Assembly (NCBI RefSeq): GCF_029222925.1
Contig: NZ_JARHUI010000003.1
Span: 479,721 to 543,720, forward strand
Origin: Algoriphagus sp. CAU 1675
GTDB lineage: Bacteria; Bacteroidota; Bacteroidia; Cytophagales; Cyclobacteriaceae
DNA length: 64,000 bases
Reading direction: 5' to 3'
Part shown: one piece after another, positions 8,255 to 15,769 of the stretch
Layout: every line of letters begins with the position of its first letter
Numbering within the stretch: position 1 is the first letter of the stretch
Notes under the pieces: generated by a model
What the model saw: only the letters and a program-made list of their open reading frames with translations
What the model was told of the DNA's origin: nothing
Database searches by the model: none
Made by a program: the position numbers and the translations under genes

Positions 8255-9364
8255 ATGACCTATTTAGATCAAATCACCTCCCCCACTTTACTGATTGACG
8301 AAAAAATCTGTCGAGCCAATATGAAACGTATGGCAGATAAAGCTTCTCGCCATGGCCTGAAGTTGGTTCCGCACTGGAAAACAGCCCAGTCCCATGAAAT
8401 CGGAAACTGGGCCAAAGAATATGGCATCAAAGAAGTAACCGCTTCCTCTATCAAAATGGCTGAATACCTTTGCGGTCAGGGTTGGGAAAATATTCATATT
8501 GCCTTTCCTTTTAACCCACTGGAAATTCCCAGGTTGAACAGACTTGCGAAATCTCAATCTATTTCTATTCAGTTGATCAATACCGTAACTACCCAAAAAC
8601 TGGTAGATGGGCTTACAAAAAAAGTAGGATTCTTTATCGAAATAGATGCTGGTTACGGTAGAACAGGCGTCAAAAACACAGATTTTGAATTAATTGATTC
8701 AATCCTTCAAACCGCAAAAACATCCGAACACCTCTTTTTCAAAGGGTTTTATCTCCATGCAGGCCACTCTTACTATATGCCCGATATTCCGGCACTTTAT
8801 GAACAAACCCGGAATGCTTTAAGTGACCTGAAGACAAGATACCGTAAAGAATATCCAAATTTGGTGACCAGAACCGGTGACACCCCAGGATGTGCAGTGA
8901 TGGAGGATTTTGGGGATATCGATGAAATGGGACCTGGAAATTTTGTCTTTTATGACCTGATGCAAGTGGAACTAGGTGGCTGCGAAAGATCTGATGTTGC
9001 AGTTTGCCTTGCTGTTCCAGTCGTTGACATCAACCAAGAAAGAGGAGAAATTCTGGTACATGGTGGCGGAGTCCATTTAGCAAAAGATGTCTTGAAAAAC
9101 CCCGATGGTAGCAACAATTTTGGAGAGGTGGTATACCTAAATGCCTCTGGATGGACTATCCCGGATTCAAAGGACCGTTCTTATCTGAAAAGCATCTCAC
9201 AAGAACACGGAGTAATCAAGGCATCTAAATCCTTACTGGAAACGGCTAAAGTTGGTGACTTACTGGGCATTTTACCTATTCATTCCTGTATGACAGCAGA
9301 CGCCATGGGAGAATACCTGAGTCTGGACGGAAAAATCATTGACCACGCAGAAGGTTGTCATTAA
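8255..9364 (+). CDS. D-threonine aldolase / D-serine dehydratase-like PLP enzyme
   Basis: 369 residues from the ATG at 8255, which begins MTYLDQITSPTLLID, the usual start of this family; an upstream extension to 8204 is open but looks unrelated. The N-terminal alanine-racemase-like TIM barrel carries the PLP lysine in PHWKTAQSHEIG (Lys42; the family usually has HVKTHK), and GHSYYMPD follows later. The C-terminal DSD1-type domain has the metal-site region LPIHSCMTADAM near the end. Family members split D-threonine (aldolase) or dehydrate D-serine using PLP plus a divalent metal. Which reaction this one does cannot be told from sequence. It is 3 bp upstream of a CDF transporter, so the two are probably co-transcribed. 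Confidence 0.8.
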   Translation: MTYLDQITSPTLLIDEKICRANMKRMADKASRHGLKLVPHWKTAQSHEIGNWAKEYGIKEVTASSIKMAEYLCGQGWENIHIAFPFNPLEIPRLNRLAKSQSISIQLINTVTTQKLVDGLTKKVGFFIEIDAGYGRTGVKNTDFELIDSILQTAKTSEHLFFKGFYLHAGHSYYMPDIPALYEQTRNALSDLKTRYRKEYPNLVTRTGDTPGCAVMEDFGDIDEMGPGNFVFYDLMQVELGGCERSDVAVCLAVPVVDINQERGEILVHGGGVHLAKDVLKNPDGSNNFGEVVYLNASGWTIPDSKDRSYLKSISQEHGVIKASKSLLETAKVGDLLGILPIHSCMTADAMGEYLSLDGKIIDHAEGCH

Positions 9365-9367
9365 AAA

Positions 9368-10162
9368 ATGAAAGAGTCCCTGTTTAAAATCCCAAATATG
9401 GATTGCCCCTCGGAAGAAAACCTGATCCGGTTGAAACTTCGCGGGGTTCAGGGAATTCATCAGTTGGCATTCGACTTGGAAAAACGAGAACTCAAAATAT
9501 ATCATCAAGAAGAAATACTTCCTGTGCTTACTACCGCCCTTGACGGCCTAAATTTAGGAAGCCATTGGTTGGAAAGTAGGGAAATCAAGCAAATTCCAAA
9601 AGAAAGGGAAGCCGATCAGCGAAGACTCCTTTGGATTGTCCTAGCGATAAACTTCGGTTTTTTCGTAGTGGAATCCATTTATGGATACTTTTCAAAGTCC
9701 ATGGGGCTAATTGCTGACAGTTTGGATATGATGGCAGATGCTTTGGTTTACGGTTTGAGTCTTTTGGCAATAGGAACCCAAACAAGCAATCAAAAGAAAG
9801 TTGCTTTAATTGCTGGGATCTTACAGGGAATTTTGGCCCTTTTGGGTTTTTTAGAAGTCATCAGAAGATTCTTGGGAAATGAGGCAACGCCTGATTTCCA
9901 TACCATGATTTGGGTCTCTGTTCTTGCCTTGGGCGCCAATGCCTATTGCCTGTATTTACTTCAAAGTTCGAGAAGTGAGGAAGCACATATGAAAGCCAGT
10001 ATGATATTCACTTCCAATGATATCCTGATTAACCTTGGGGTGATTCTTGCCGGACTTTTTGTCCTTTGGCTTGAATCCGGAATTCCTGATTTGCTAGTCG
10101 GAGCTATTGTATTTGTCTTGGTGGTTTTGGGAGCAATTCGGATATTGAAGCTTTCAAGATAA
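9368..10162 (+). CDS. Cation diffusion facilitator with N-terminal HMA-like domain
   Basis: 264 residues. Residues 1-75 form a small ferredoxin-fold, heavy-metal-associated-like domain with a single Cys in IPNMDCPSEEN rather than the usual CxxC. A CDF membrane domain follows (about 85-264) with six likely spans. The transport-site aspartates in the second span are seen in DSLDMMADALVYG (D-x-x-x-D), with SND in the fifth. CDF proteins export Zn, Cd, Co or Fe in exchange for protons. The usual C-terminal cytoplasmic domain is absent, so the N-terminal domain may replace it as the metal-sensing part (inference). The start codon is 3 bp after the preceding PLP enzyme gene. Confidence 0.85.
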   Translation: MKESLFKIPNMDCPSEENLIRLKLRGVQGIHQLAFDLEKRELKIYHQEEILPVLTTALDGLNLGSHWLESREIKQIPKEREADQRRLLWIVLAINFGFFVVESIYGYFSKSMGLIADSLDMMADALVYGLSLLAIGTQTSNQKKVALIAGILQGILALLGFLEVIRRFLGNEATPDFHTMIWVSVLALGANAYCLYLLQSSRSEEAHMKASMIFTSNDILINLGVILAGLFVLWLESGIPDLLVGAIVFVLVVLGAIRILKLSR

Positions 10163-10202
10163 CATTGAAATTGAAGCATTGGAAGAATCAAATTTGAAAC
10201 CT

Positions 10203-10383
10203 ATGAAATATAAAGTTCACCGGCTCAATGTTAAAAAGCGGAGACATGCAGGAGAAGTTGGAGCTTTTTCTCAACACACTGGATGGAGAGGTAATTTCCA
10301 TCATTCCCAATGTCAAGCCCACATTTCAACTTATGGGGGCCACTGCAAAAGTAGACTATTTGTTGGTGGTCGAAAAGAGATAA
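10203..10383 (+). pseudogene. DUF4177-like small gene split by a one-base frameshift
   Basis: From ATG 10203 the first 11 codons read MKYKVHRLNVK. At a run of five A (10233-10237) the sensible frame moves by +1 and continues SGDMQEKLELFLNTLDGEV, then ISIIPNVKPTFQLMG and a final VDYLLVVEKR ending at TAA 10381-10383. Joined, this is a 60-residue protein with the layout of DUF4177-like proteins (beta strand, helix, strand, hydrophobic strand ending in a basic residue). Read without the shift, the frame gives a basic, low-quality peptide to 10394. Either one A was gained (mutation or sequencing error) or the protein starts at the internal ATG 10228 and gives 51 residues. Function unknown. Confidence 0.55.
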
Positions 10384-10431
10384 AGCTTTACTAAAAGCAC
10401 AATTTTAAAGTACGTTTCAAACCAATAGTGT

Positions 10432-10929
10432 ATGTCCTACTCGGATTTAGAAATATCTCGAAACTTTTCAGCACCAATTGAAAAAACGTATGCTGCTTTC
10501 TCCAATCCTGAACAACTCAGTCAATGGTGGGGGCCATCAGGCTTTGAGATGGAAATCAAAACCTTTGAATTCTACCCTGGGGGAATGGTTCATTTTGTCT
10601 TAAGGGGACCCAATGGATTTGACATCTGGGCTAAATGGGTAATCAGGGAAATAGAGGAACCCTCACGGCTTCAAGTCATCAATTCCTTTTCCAATCCTGT
10701 AGGGGAAACTGTCCCCGCACCTGAGATTCCCTTTGGAAAGGACTGGCCTTTAGAAATGGTCATGAATCTGGAATTTTACCAAGATGGTGACTTGACCCGA
10801 ATTGATTTGGTATCCTTTCCACACCAAGCGCCAGAAGCCAGTCAAAAGCTATTTTCAGAAAACTTATCTAATATGCAGCAGGGCTTTAAAGGGACATTTG
10901 ATGCCTTGGAAAAGTTTTTGAAAGGTTGA
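10432..10929 (+). CDS. SRPBCC (AHSA1/START-like) domain protein
   Basis: 165 residues forming one SRPBCC fold. The N-terminal strand and helix SDLEISRNFSAPIEKTYAAFSNPEQLSQWWGP is the classical AHSA1 opening (F-x-A-P-x-E-x-V/T-x-x-A-F, then W-W-G-P). It is followed by EFYPGGMVHFVLRGP, the strand block around SNPVGE, and a C-terminal amphipathic helix with QGFKGTFDALEKFLK. Proteins of this group bind hydrophobic ligands or, in the Aha1 branch, Hsp90; bacterial ones are mostly uncharacterised. It lies alone between the frameshifted small gene and the Usp cluster, so the context says little. Confidence 0.85.
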   Translation: MSYSDLEISRNFSAPIEKTYAAFSNPEQLSQWWGPSGFEMEIKTFEFYPGGMVHFVLRGPNGFDIWAKWVIREIEEPSRLQVINSFSNPVGETVPAPEIPFGKDWPLEMVMNLEFYQDGDLTRIDLVSFPHQAPEASQKLFSENLSNMQQGFKGTFDALEKFLKG

Positions 10930-11098
10930 TCCCCTTCAGTTTTGGTTGCTTTTAGCCGATAAGATTTTAGAGCTGTTTTTTCATTTTGCTTTCTCATCAT
11001 TAAAAATTGTTCGAGAAAAATTGAATCGAAAAGCCATTTCAAACAAAACTCAACCTATTCATATTCAACGGGAAAAAACGGTTGATTTCAGCCTCTGA

Positions 11099-11114
11099 AC
11101 TGACAATTATCAGT
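11099..11114. promoter_or_regulatory. Possible CRP/FNR-family operator before the Usp cluster
   Basis: ACTGA-CAATTA-TCAGT is a dyad with 5-bp arms that contains the CRP/FNR-superfamily core TGA-N6-TCA. It lies 54 bp upstream of the Usp start codon. Usp clusters are often under redox control in other bacteria. This is a single short site, so chance is possible. Confidence 0.3.
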
Positions 11115-11167
11115 GTAATTCTTTGAAAGTCTGGGTATTTTTAATTCTTACCAAACCAGATTTTGAT

Positions 11168-12016
11168 ATGAAAAATATCTTGTTTGCAACCGATTTTTCA
11201 GAAAATGCTGAAAGAGCTCTGGATTTTGCCTTGAACCTAGCCAGAAATCACGGAGCGGAAATCACCATGCTCCATGTCTTCGATATTCCTACGTCTTGGA
11301 ATTACCCTCATGCAGAAACTGCTCTTGAAATGGAAAGGCAAGCAGTGCGAAATGCCGAAAAAAACCTGGCAGAACTTTTCCAAAATCATACCCGAAGTGA
11401 TGAAATTCTAAGAGCAAACTATTTGGTTATTGGAAATAGATCAGTGGTCAAAGGAATACTGGAAGGCATTGAAGAAAGTGGTGCAGAAATCCTAATAGTC
11501 GGAACCAAGGGAGAAAGCAAGGTGAAAGAACTGCTTGTTGGAAGTACTACAAAAGCAATGTTAAATGATTCACCGGTTCCTATTTTGGCAATCCCTGAAA
11601 ACATCACCAAGGTCAGCTTTAAAAAAGTGGTTTTCGCCTCTGATTTTCAGACGGAAGATCTTCGGGCATTAACTCAGTCCATCAGTTTTCTGGAACCGTT
11701 TCACCCCGAAATCACCATCATACACATCAGTAGGTATGATGACATAGTAAGCGCCGAGTTTGTCCAATTCTTTAAAAGCCAGATCCATGATTTGATTAAG
11801 TATCCCAATATCCGCATTGAGATTCTTTACGCTGATAAAACCGGTAAGAGCATCTTAAATTATTTACAGCAAAATCAAGTGGATCTATTGATTATGCTGG
11901 AGAAAGACAGAAAAGGCTTGTGGGACAACCTGTTTCATCCTGATCTGGTGAAAAAGATGGAATTCCATAGCCATATTCCTGTATTGAGTTTCAGTGAAAA
12001 ACACCTACTTCATTGA
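11168..12016 (+). CDS. Universal stress protein with two UspA domains
   Basis: 282 residues from the ATG at 11168, which opens MKNILFATDFSENAERALDF, the normal Usp start. Domain 1 (about 1-142) ends with the ATP-binding type motif GTKGESKVKELLVGS and PVPILAIP. Domain 2 (about 148-282) begins VVFASDFQTEDLRAL but has lost the glycine-rich loop (EKDRKGLWDNLFH), so it is probably not nucleotide-binding. Tandem Usp proteins of this size are typical of Bacteroidota and respond to starvation, oxygen or redox stress. It overlaps or abuts the next small membrane-protein gene and probably starts a five-gene cluster ending in a ZIP transporter. Confidence 0.92.
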   Translation: MKNILFATDFSENAERALDFALNLARNHGAEITMLHVFDIPTSWNYPHAETALEMERQAVRNAEKNLAELFQNHTRSDEILRANYLVIGNRSVVKGILEGIEESGAEILIVGTKGESKVKELLVGSTTKAMLNDSPVPILAIPENITKVSFKKVVFASDFQTEDLRALTQSISFLEPFHPEITIIHISRYDDIVSAEFVQFFKSQIHDLIKYPNIRIEILYADKTGKSILNYLQQNQVDLLIMLEKDRKGLWDNLFHPDLVKKMEFHSHIPVLSFSEKHLLH

Positions 12017-12054
12017 GCGAAAATTCCATTCAAGTCCATTTAAAACAGAAGATT

Positions 12055-12336
12055 ATGTTAGCTAGAAGAATTTATTGGGCATTACTCGTTATTTCTATTC
12101 TAATGGGAATTTATTTCTATTGGATAACGCCAGAGCAATATTCTCCACAATTCCTGATACCCATCGCATTTGTGCAATTCCTTTTGTTGATAGCTGGAGT
12201 TCATGGCCTATTGGCCCATACACTAAAAGCCCAAACCAAATACAAACTGATATCCTATCCCTTGGTCTTAGGGATTATTTATGTGATTTTATTTTTCATC
12301 CACTTATTCGTGGTTATGCCCTTGATTCGTCTCTAA
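12055..12336 (+). CDS. Small three-span membrane protein in Usp-ZIP cluster
   Basis: 93 residues from ATG 12055. A TTG at 12013, overlapping the Usp stop by four bases, would add 14 residues and is a real alternative. Three hydrophobic segments (about 6-24, 33-55 and 66-88 from the ATG) are separated by short loops. No catalytic motif is visible and I do not recognise the family. The position directly after Usp and before two small paralogous genes suggests a shared role in stress or metal handling, which is inference only. Confidence 0.7.
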   Translation: MLARRIYWALLVISILMGIYFYWITPEQYSPQFLIPIAFVQFLLLIAGVHGLLAHTLKAQTKYKLISYPLVLGIIYVILFFIHLFVVMPLIRL

Positions 12337-12354
12337 ACCAAAGCAATAAAAGCC

Positions 12355-12576
12355 ATGAAAGACATTAATTCTCTCCTATTAGAGATAACCCAGTTAACAA
12401 CAAACATCAAATACAACTACCCAGAGTTGTACCGCCTGTTGGATGAAAATCCTATCACTTTACCCACAGAAGAGCATCCAAAAATTAATGCGGGTCTTCT
12501 TGAGAATTATCTGGAGAGTCTCAAGCAATTACTTAGGCATCACTTAAACGAAGAAAAAACCCAAAGACCAGGGTAA
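12355..12576 (+). CDS. Small acidic helical protein, tandem paralogue 1
   Basis: 73 residues, predicted mainly helical, with the shared pattern LLxEITQLTxNI, then PELY, LDENP, a threonine/proline turn, PKIN and a last helix LExYLESLKxLL. By hand count it is identical to the next gene at about 43 of 70 positions without gaps, so the two arose by tandem duplication. No signal peptide, Cys or catalytic motif. I have a general memory of similar short proteins in Bacteroidota genomes but no function. It sits between the small membrane protein and its paralogue, with gaps of 18 and 45 bp. Confidence 0.75.
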   Translation: MKDINSLLLEITQLTTNIKYNYPELYRLLDENPITLPTEEHPKINAGLLENYLESLKQLLRHHLNEEKTQRPG

Positions 12577-12621
12577 ATAATAATCCATTTGAACCTGATT
12601 TTCAATTTAAATATTAAAGCC

Positions 12622-12834
12622 ATGAGAAATCTTCAAAGCCTTCTTAGAGAAATTACTCAATTGACTATAAACATTGAGAACAATTTCCCCGAACTCTACA
12701 ATCGGTTGGATGAAAACCCCATGACAATTCCTTCAGAAGCCAATCCCAAAATCAACAAGGAAATTCTGGAAGATTATCTGGAAAGTCTTAAAAAGCTGCT
12801 TCGCGACCAACTCGAGGAGCATAAAATCAAATAA
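12622..12834 (+). CDS. Small acidic helical protein, tandem paralogue 2
   Basis: 70 residues from ATG 12622; the frame is open upstream to 12589, but the ATG aligns exactly with the start of the preceding paralogue. It keeps the same conserved core (SLLREITQLTINIENN, PELYNRLDENP, PKIN, DYLESLKKLL). The most conserved stretches are the first helix, the LDENP turn and the last helix, so they are probably the functional or dimer surfaces. Two retained copies suggest a heteromer or split function (inference). The ZIP transporter gene starts 92 bp downstream. Confidence 0.75.
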   Translation: MRNLQSLLREITQLTINIENNFPELYNRLDENPMTIPSEANPKINKEILEDYLESLKKLLRDQLEEHKIK

Positions 12835-12875
12835 AAAGGAGCTTTTTAGGATATGAAATTCATCTAAAGTAGCCA

Positions 12876-12896
12876 CCCATACCCGGGTAGCATGGG
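12876..12896. promoter_or_regulatory. Nested palindromic sequence upstream of the ZIP gene
   Basis: CCCAT and ATGGG flank the 8-bp palindrome ACCCGGGT, 31 bp before the ZIP start codon. The arms are not symmetrically spaced. It stands out in AT-rich DNA and could be a regulator site, perhaps for a metal regulator; there is no direct support. Confidence 0.25.
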
Positions 12897-12926
12897 AGAA
12901 ATTTATCGTTTAAAATAGGGCAGAAT

Positions 12927-13745
12927 ATGGACATAGAATGGCTTTCAATCGAGAACCCAATTTTACTCGCTTTATTGGCTACTCTATTTACTTGGGCTAT
13001 AACCATGGCGGGAGCTGCTTTGGTATTTTTCTTTAAAGATATTCATCGTAGGGTCATGAATCTGATGCTGGGTTTTACAGCTGGGGTTATGATCGCAGCA
13101 AGTTTCTGGTCCCTGCTCTCCCCTGCCATAGAAATGGTTGCTGAAGATGATCCGGATTTTGCTTGGTTCCCGGCGACAATTGGTTTTTTATTAGGAGGGG
13201 CATTTCTTCTGCTCATTGACAAGCTCTTACCCCACCTTCACCGAAGACTTCCCATCGAGCGTGCAGAGGGGATCAAAACTTCCTGGGAAAGGAGCGTTTT
13301 ATTGATACTTGCGATCACCCTGCATAATATTCCCGAAGGTCTTGCAGTGGGAGTTGCATTTGGGGCTTATGGAGTTAGCCAGGATCCTGCTATTTTAACA
13401 GGGGCAATACTTTTGGCAATTGGAATAGGCTTACAAAATTTTCCGGAAGGAACGGCTGTATCAGTACCTCTAAGACGCGAGGGTTTATCCAGAAGGAAAG
13501 CCTTTTTTTATGGCCAATTGTCTGGAATCGTCGAGCCAATTGCCGGAGTTTTAGGAGCTTTTTTGGTTGTTAGCATGTCGCACCTCCTTCCTTACGCCCT
13601 TTCATTTGCAGCAGGTGCTATGATCTTTGTGGTGATTGAGGAGCTTATCCCTGAATCCCAACATGGAAATGAGACGGACCTCTCCACAATAGGCGCTATG
13701 ATTGGATTTGCAACCATGATGATGCTGGATGTAGCCCTGGGTTAA
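12927..13745 (+). CDS. ZIP family metal transporter (GufA-like)
   Basis: 272 residues with about eight hydrophobic spans. The two ZIP metal-site motifs are clear: [14 protein letters not shown] (about residue 134) and [14 protein letters not shown] (about 170). The second motif has Gln for His, as in the GufA branch. A short loop replaces the long His-rich loop of eukaryotic ZIPs. The protein would bring Zn or other divalent metals into the cytoplasm. It is the last gene of the Usp/small-protein cluster, which hints that metal supply and stress response are linked here. A bidirectional terminator follows at about 13.8 kb. Confidence 0.93.
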   Translation: MDIEWLSIENPILLALLATLFTWAITMAGAALVFFFKDIHRRVMNLMLGFTAGVMIAASFWSLLSPAIEMVAEDDPDFAWFPATIGFLLGGAFLLLIDKLLPHLHRRLPIERAEGIKTSWERSVLLILAITLHNIPEGLAVGVAFGAYGVSQDPAILTGAILLAIGIGLQNFPEGTAVSVPLRREGLSRRKAFFYGQLSGIVEPIAGVLGAFLVVSMSHLLPYALSFAAGAMIFVVIEELIPESQHGNETDLSTIGAMIGFATMMMLDVALG

Positions 13746-13808
13746 ATTCTATCCAGAAAATCCTGTCCAAAAAAATCACCAATTCTGGTGGACTTCCCTA
13801 CTCCCCAA

Positions 13809-13836
13809 TAAAAAAACCGCTTTTCAGCGGTTCTTT
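13809..13836. terminator. Bidirectional terminator between ZIP and arginine decarboxylase genes
   Basis: Stem AACCGC / GCGGTT (13815-13832) has seven A on the left and CTTTT on the right, so it can stop transcripts from both convergent genes. The minus-strand direction has the better U-tract. Confidence 0.8.
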
Positions 13837-13842
13837 TAAAAA

Positions 13843-15231
13843 TCATTCATAACCCAGGATCTTCAGCATACTTTCTTCAGTCTGATCCTTTGCAAAAAGC
13901 CTGTGGGTAATATTTCCGTTTTCATCTCGATCAATCAGCACATGCTTTGGTGCCGGAATCAGACAATGCTGGATTCCTCCATATCCACCCAATGATTCCT
14001 GATAGGCTCCCGTATGGAAGAAGCCAATGTATTGGGTTCTTCCAGACTCAATCTTGGGAAGATAAATATTAAACTGATGAGCTTCGGAGTTGTAATAATC
14101 CATACTGTCGCAAGTCAGACCACCCAATGAGATGTTGTGATACGTTTCATCCCAATTGTTGATTGCAAGCATGATGTATTTCTGATTCAACCCCCAGCTA
14201 TCTGGTAACTGGGTAATGAATGAACCATCAATCATGTACCAGAGCTCCTTGTCATTCTGCAATTTTTCATCCAGAATAGAATACAAAACAGCTCCACTTT
14301 CACCCACGGTATAGCTTCCAAATTCCGTAAAAATATTAGGCTCGTCCGTATGGTTTTTTGCACACATCCATTTGATGTTTTTGACAATCTGGTCTGCCAT
14401 ATATTGGTAGTCGTAATCAAAAAACACATTGGTTTTGATTGGCCAACCACCCCCAATATCCATGGTATCCAAAGTTGGAGCCACCTTTTTGAGATCCACA
14501 TACTTTTGAATAAATCGAGTCAATTCGGACCAGTAATAAGCTGTATCCTTGATTCCTGAATTGATGAAAAAGTGAAGCATCTTCAAACTTACCAAAGGGT
14601 GATCTTTGATCTTTTCTTCATATAGTTTGATGATGTCATTATATCGTACTCCCAAGCGAGAAGTGTAAAAGCCGAACTTTGGTTCTTCGTCAGCAGCAAT
14701 TCTGATCCCTACTTGGAATGGAACTTTCACATGCTCTAAATAATAATCTATTTCACCGAGATTGTCCAAAATAGGCACACAATTGAAGCCATCATTGATC
14801 AATTCCGTGATATACTGCTTGTATAGCTCCCTTTTAAACCCATTGCAAACAATAAAAGTATCCTTGGAGATTTTGCCTTTTTCATAAAGGCTTCTCACCA
14901 ATGGAATATCAAAGGTTGAGGAAGTCTCAATATGGATATCATTTTTCAACGCCTCATCCAGCACGAAACTGAAATGAGAGGACTTGGTACAATAGCAATA
15001 CGTGTATTTCCCCTTGTAATTATGGTTCTGTATTGCGTTGTTGAAATAGGTCTTGGCATTCTGAATATTTTCAGAAATCTTGGGTAAATAAGTCAATTTC
15101 AACGGTGTCCCATAGGTCTTGATGATTTCCATCAAGTTTACCCCATTAAAAAACAACTCATTATTTTCTACATGAAACTCTTTGGTAGGAAAATCAAAAG
15201 TTTGTTGAATCAGGTCAATATATCGGTTCAT
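13843..15231 (-). CDS. speA: Arginine decarboxylase, fold III PLP type, short form
   Basis: 462 residues, shorter than E. coli SpeA (about 650) and typical of the Bacteroidota/biosynthetic short form. The PLP lysine lies in YCYCTKSSHFSFVLDEA (about residue 83). Other landmarks are the IETSS strand, the phosphate-binding DIGGGWPIKT loop (about 260-270) and the C-terminal specificity region with GAYQESLGGYGG. The reaction is arginine to agmatine plus CO2, the first step of polyamine synthesis. It is transcribed away from arginase, which lies about 540 bp upstream, so this locus holds both main routes of arginine use. The gene symbol rests on family similarity only. Confidence 0.85.
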   Translation of the reverse strand: MNRYIDLIQQTFDFPTKEFHVENNELFFNGVNLMEIIKTYGTPLKLTYLPKISENIQNAKTYFNNAIQNHNYKGKYTYCYCTKSSHFSFVLDEALKNDIHIETSSTFDIPLVRSLYEKGKISKDTFIVCNGFKRELYKQYITELINDGFNCVPILDNLGEIDYYLEHVKVPFQVGIRIAADEEPKFGFYTSRLGVRYNDIIKLYEEKIKDHPLVSLKMLHFFINSGIKDTAYYWSELTRFIQKYVDLKKVAPTLDTMDIGGGWPIKTNVFFDYDYQYMADQIVKNIKWMCAKNHTDEPNIFTEFGSYTVGESGAVLYSILDEKLQNDKELWYMIDGSFITQLPDSWGLNQKYIMLAINNWDETYHNISLGGLTCDSMDYYNSEAHQFNIYLPKIESGRTQYIGFFHTGAYQESLGGYGGIQHCLIPAPKHVLIDRDENGNITHRLFAKDQTEESMLKILGYE

Positions 15232-15297
15232 TTGCCCCTTATTTTATATCGTATTGCCCTGCAAAAATTGCTTTTTATCAGCGTAATTCAAATGAAA

Positions 15298-15326
15298 AGG
15301 GGACAAATCCCAAAGGATTGCCCCCT
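15298..15326 (-). terminator. Hairpin after the small ORF, before arginine decarboxylase
   Basis: On the minus strand AGGGGGCAATCC pairs with GGATTTGTCCCCT across a 4-base loop (one small bulge) and is followed by TTTT. It lies 31 bp beyond the stop of the 49-residue reading frame and upstream of speA. Confidence 0.5.
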
Positions 15327-15356
15327 ATTTATATGATTTTTCCAATCCTTTCCCCC

Positions 15357-15506
15357 TTACTGCTTGTCAATCAGGGAATTCAGCAATAAAGCCTGTTCAA
15401 CAAAAAATCTTTTTTTATGGAGTAAAACCTGACTTAAAACTGCCTTGAATTGAATTTCCTTTTCCAATAGACCAATTGTTCTATTCAGAAAATCCTGCGT
15501 TTTCAT
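15357..15506 (-). CDS. Small hypothetical protein (49 aa)
   Basis: The reading frame starts at ATG 15506 and encodes MKTQDFLNRTIGLLEKEIQ followed by a mostly helical, basic and hydrophobic tail. A GAGG Shine-Dalgarno-like stretch lies 6 bp before the ATG, and a terminator-like hairpin follows the stop. The frame is open further upstream to 15695, but that part has no protein-like character. It could be a real small protein in the speA/arginase intergenic region; no homologue comes to mind. Confidence 0.42.
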   Translation of the reverse strand: MKTQDFLNRTIGLLEKEIQFKAVLSQVLLHKKRFFVEQALLLNSLIDKQ

Positions 15507-15702
15507 ATTTACCTCATTCTGCCGAGATGTACTCGAGGAAAGCCAAAAGTGCCTATGCGGTTTGATTAAAGATAGACTTGATGCACTCCTAATTATGAAT
15601 TTGATTAATAAACTGTGCAAATAGAGATGAAATTCATTAAAACCAATTTTCCCCATATTTTTTTTGGGATGATATTCAAATGGTATGATATCCATGAAAA
15701 AA

Positions 15703-15736
15703 TGTGAAAACAGGCCATTTTAATTAGTTTTGGCCT
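15703..15736 (+). promoter_or_regulatory. Arginase promoter overlapped by an inverted repeat
   Basis: TAGTTTTG at 15725-15732 fits the TAnnTTTG element, with TGTG at 15703-15706 in the -33 position. The inverted repeat AGGCCA (15712-15717) / TGGCCT (15731-15736) straddles the -7 element, so a bound protein would occlude it. Predicted start near 15738, about 30 bp before the arginase ATG. Confidence 0.4.
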
Positions 15737-15769
15737 TTAATTAACCCAATACAATTTTAGGAGACAGAT

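Noticed and set aside
10233..10237. Programmed frameshift in the DUF4177-like gene
   Set aside because: The A5 run is not a standard slippery heptamer, no stimulatory structure is evident, and a +1 change is needed; a simple indel is more likely.
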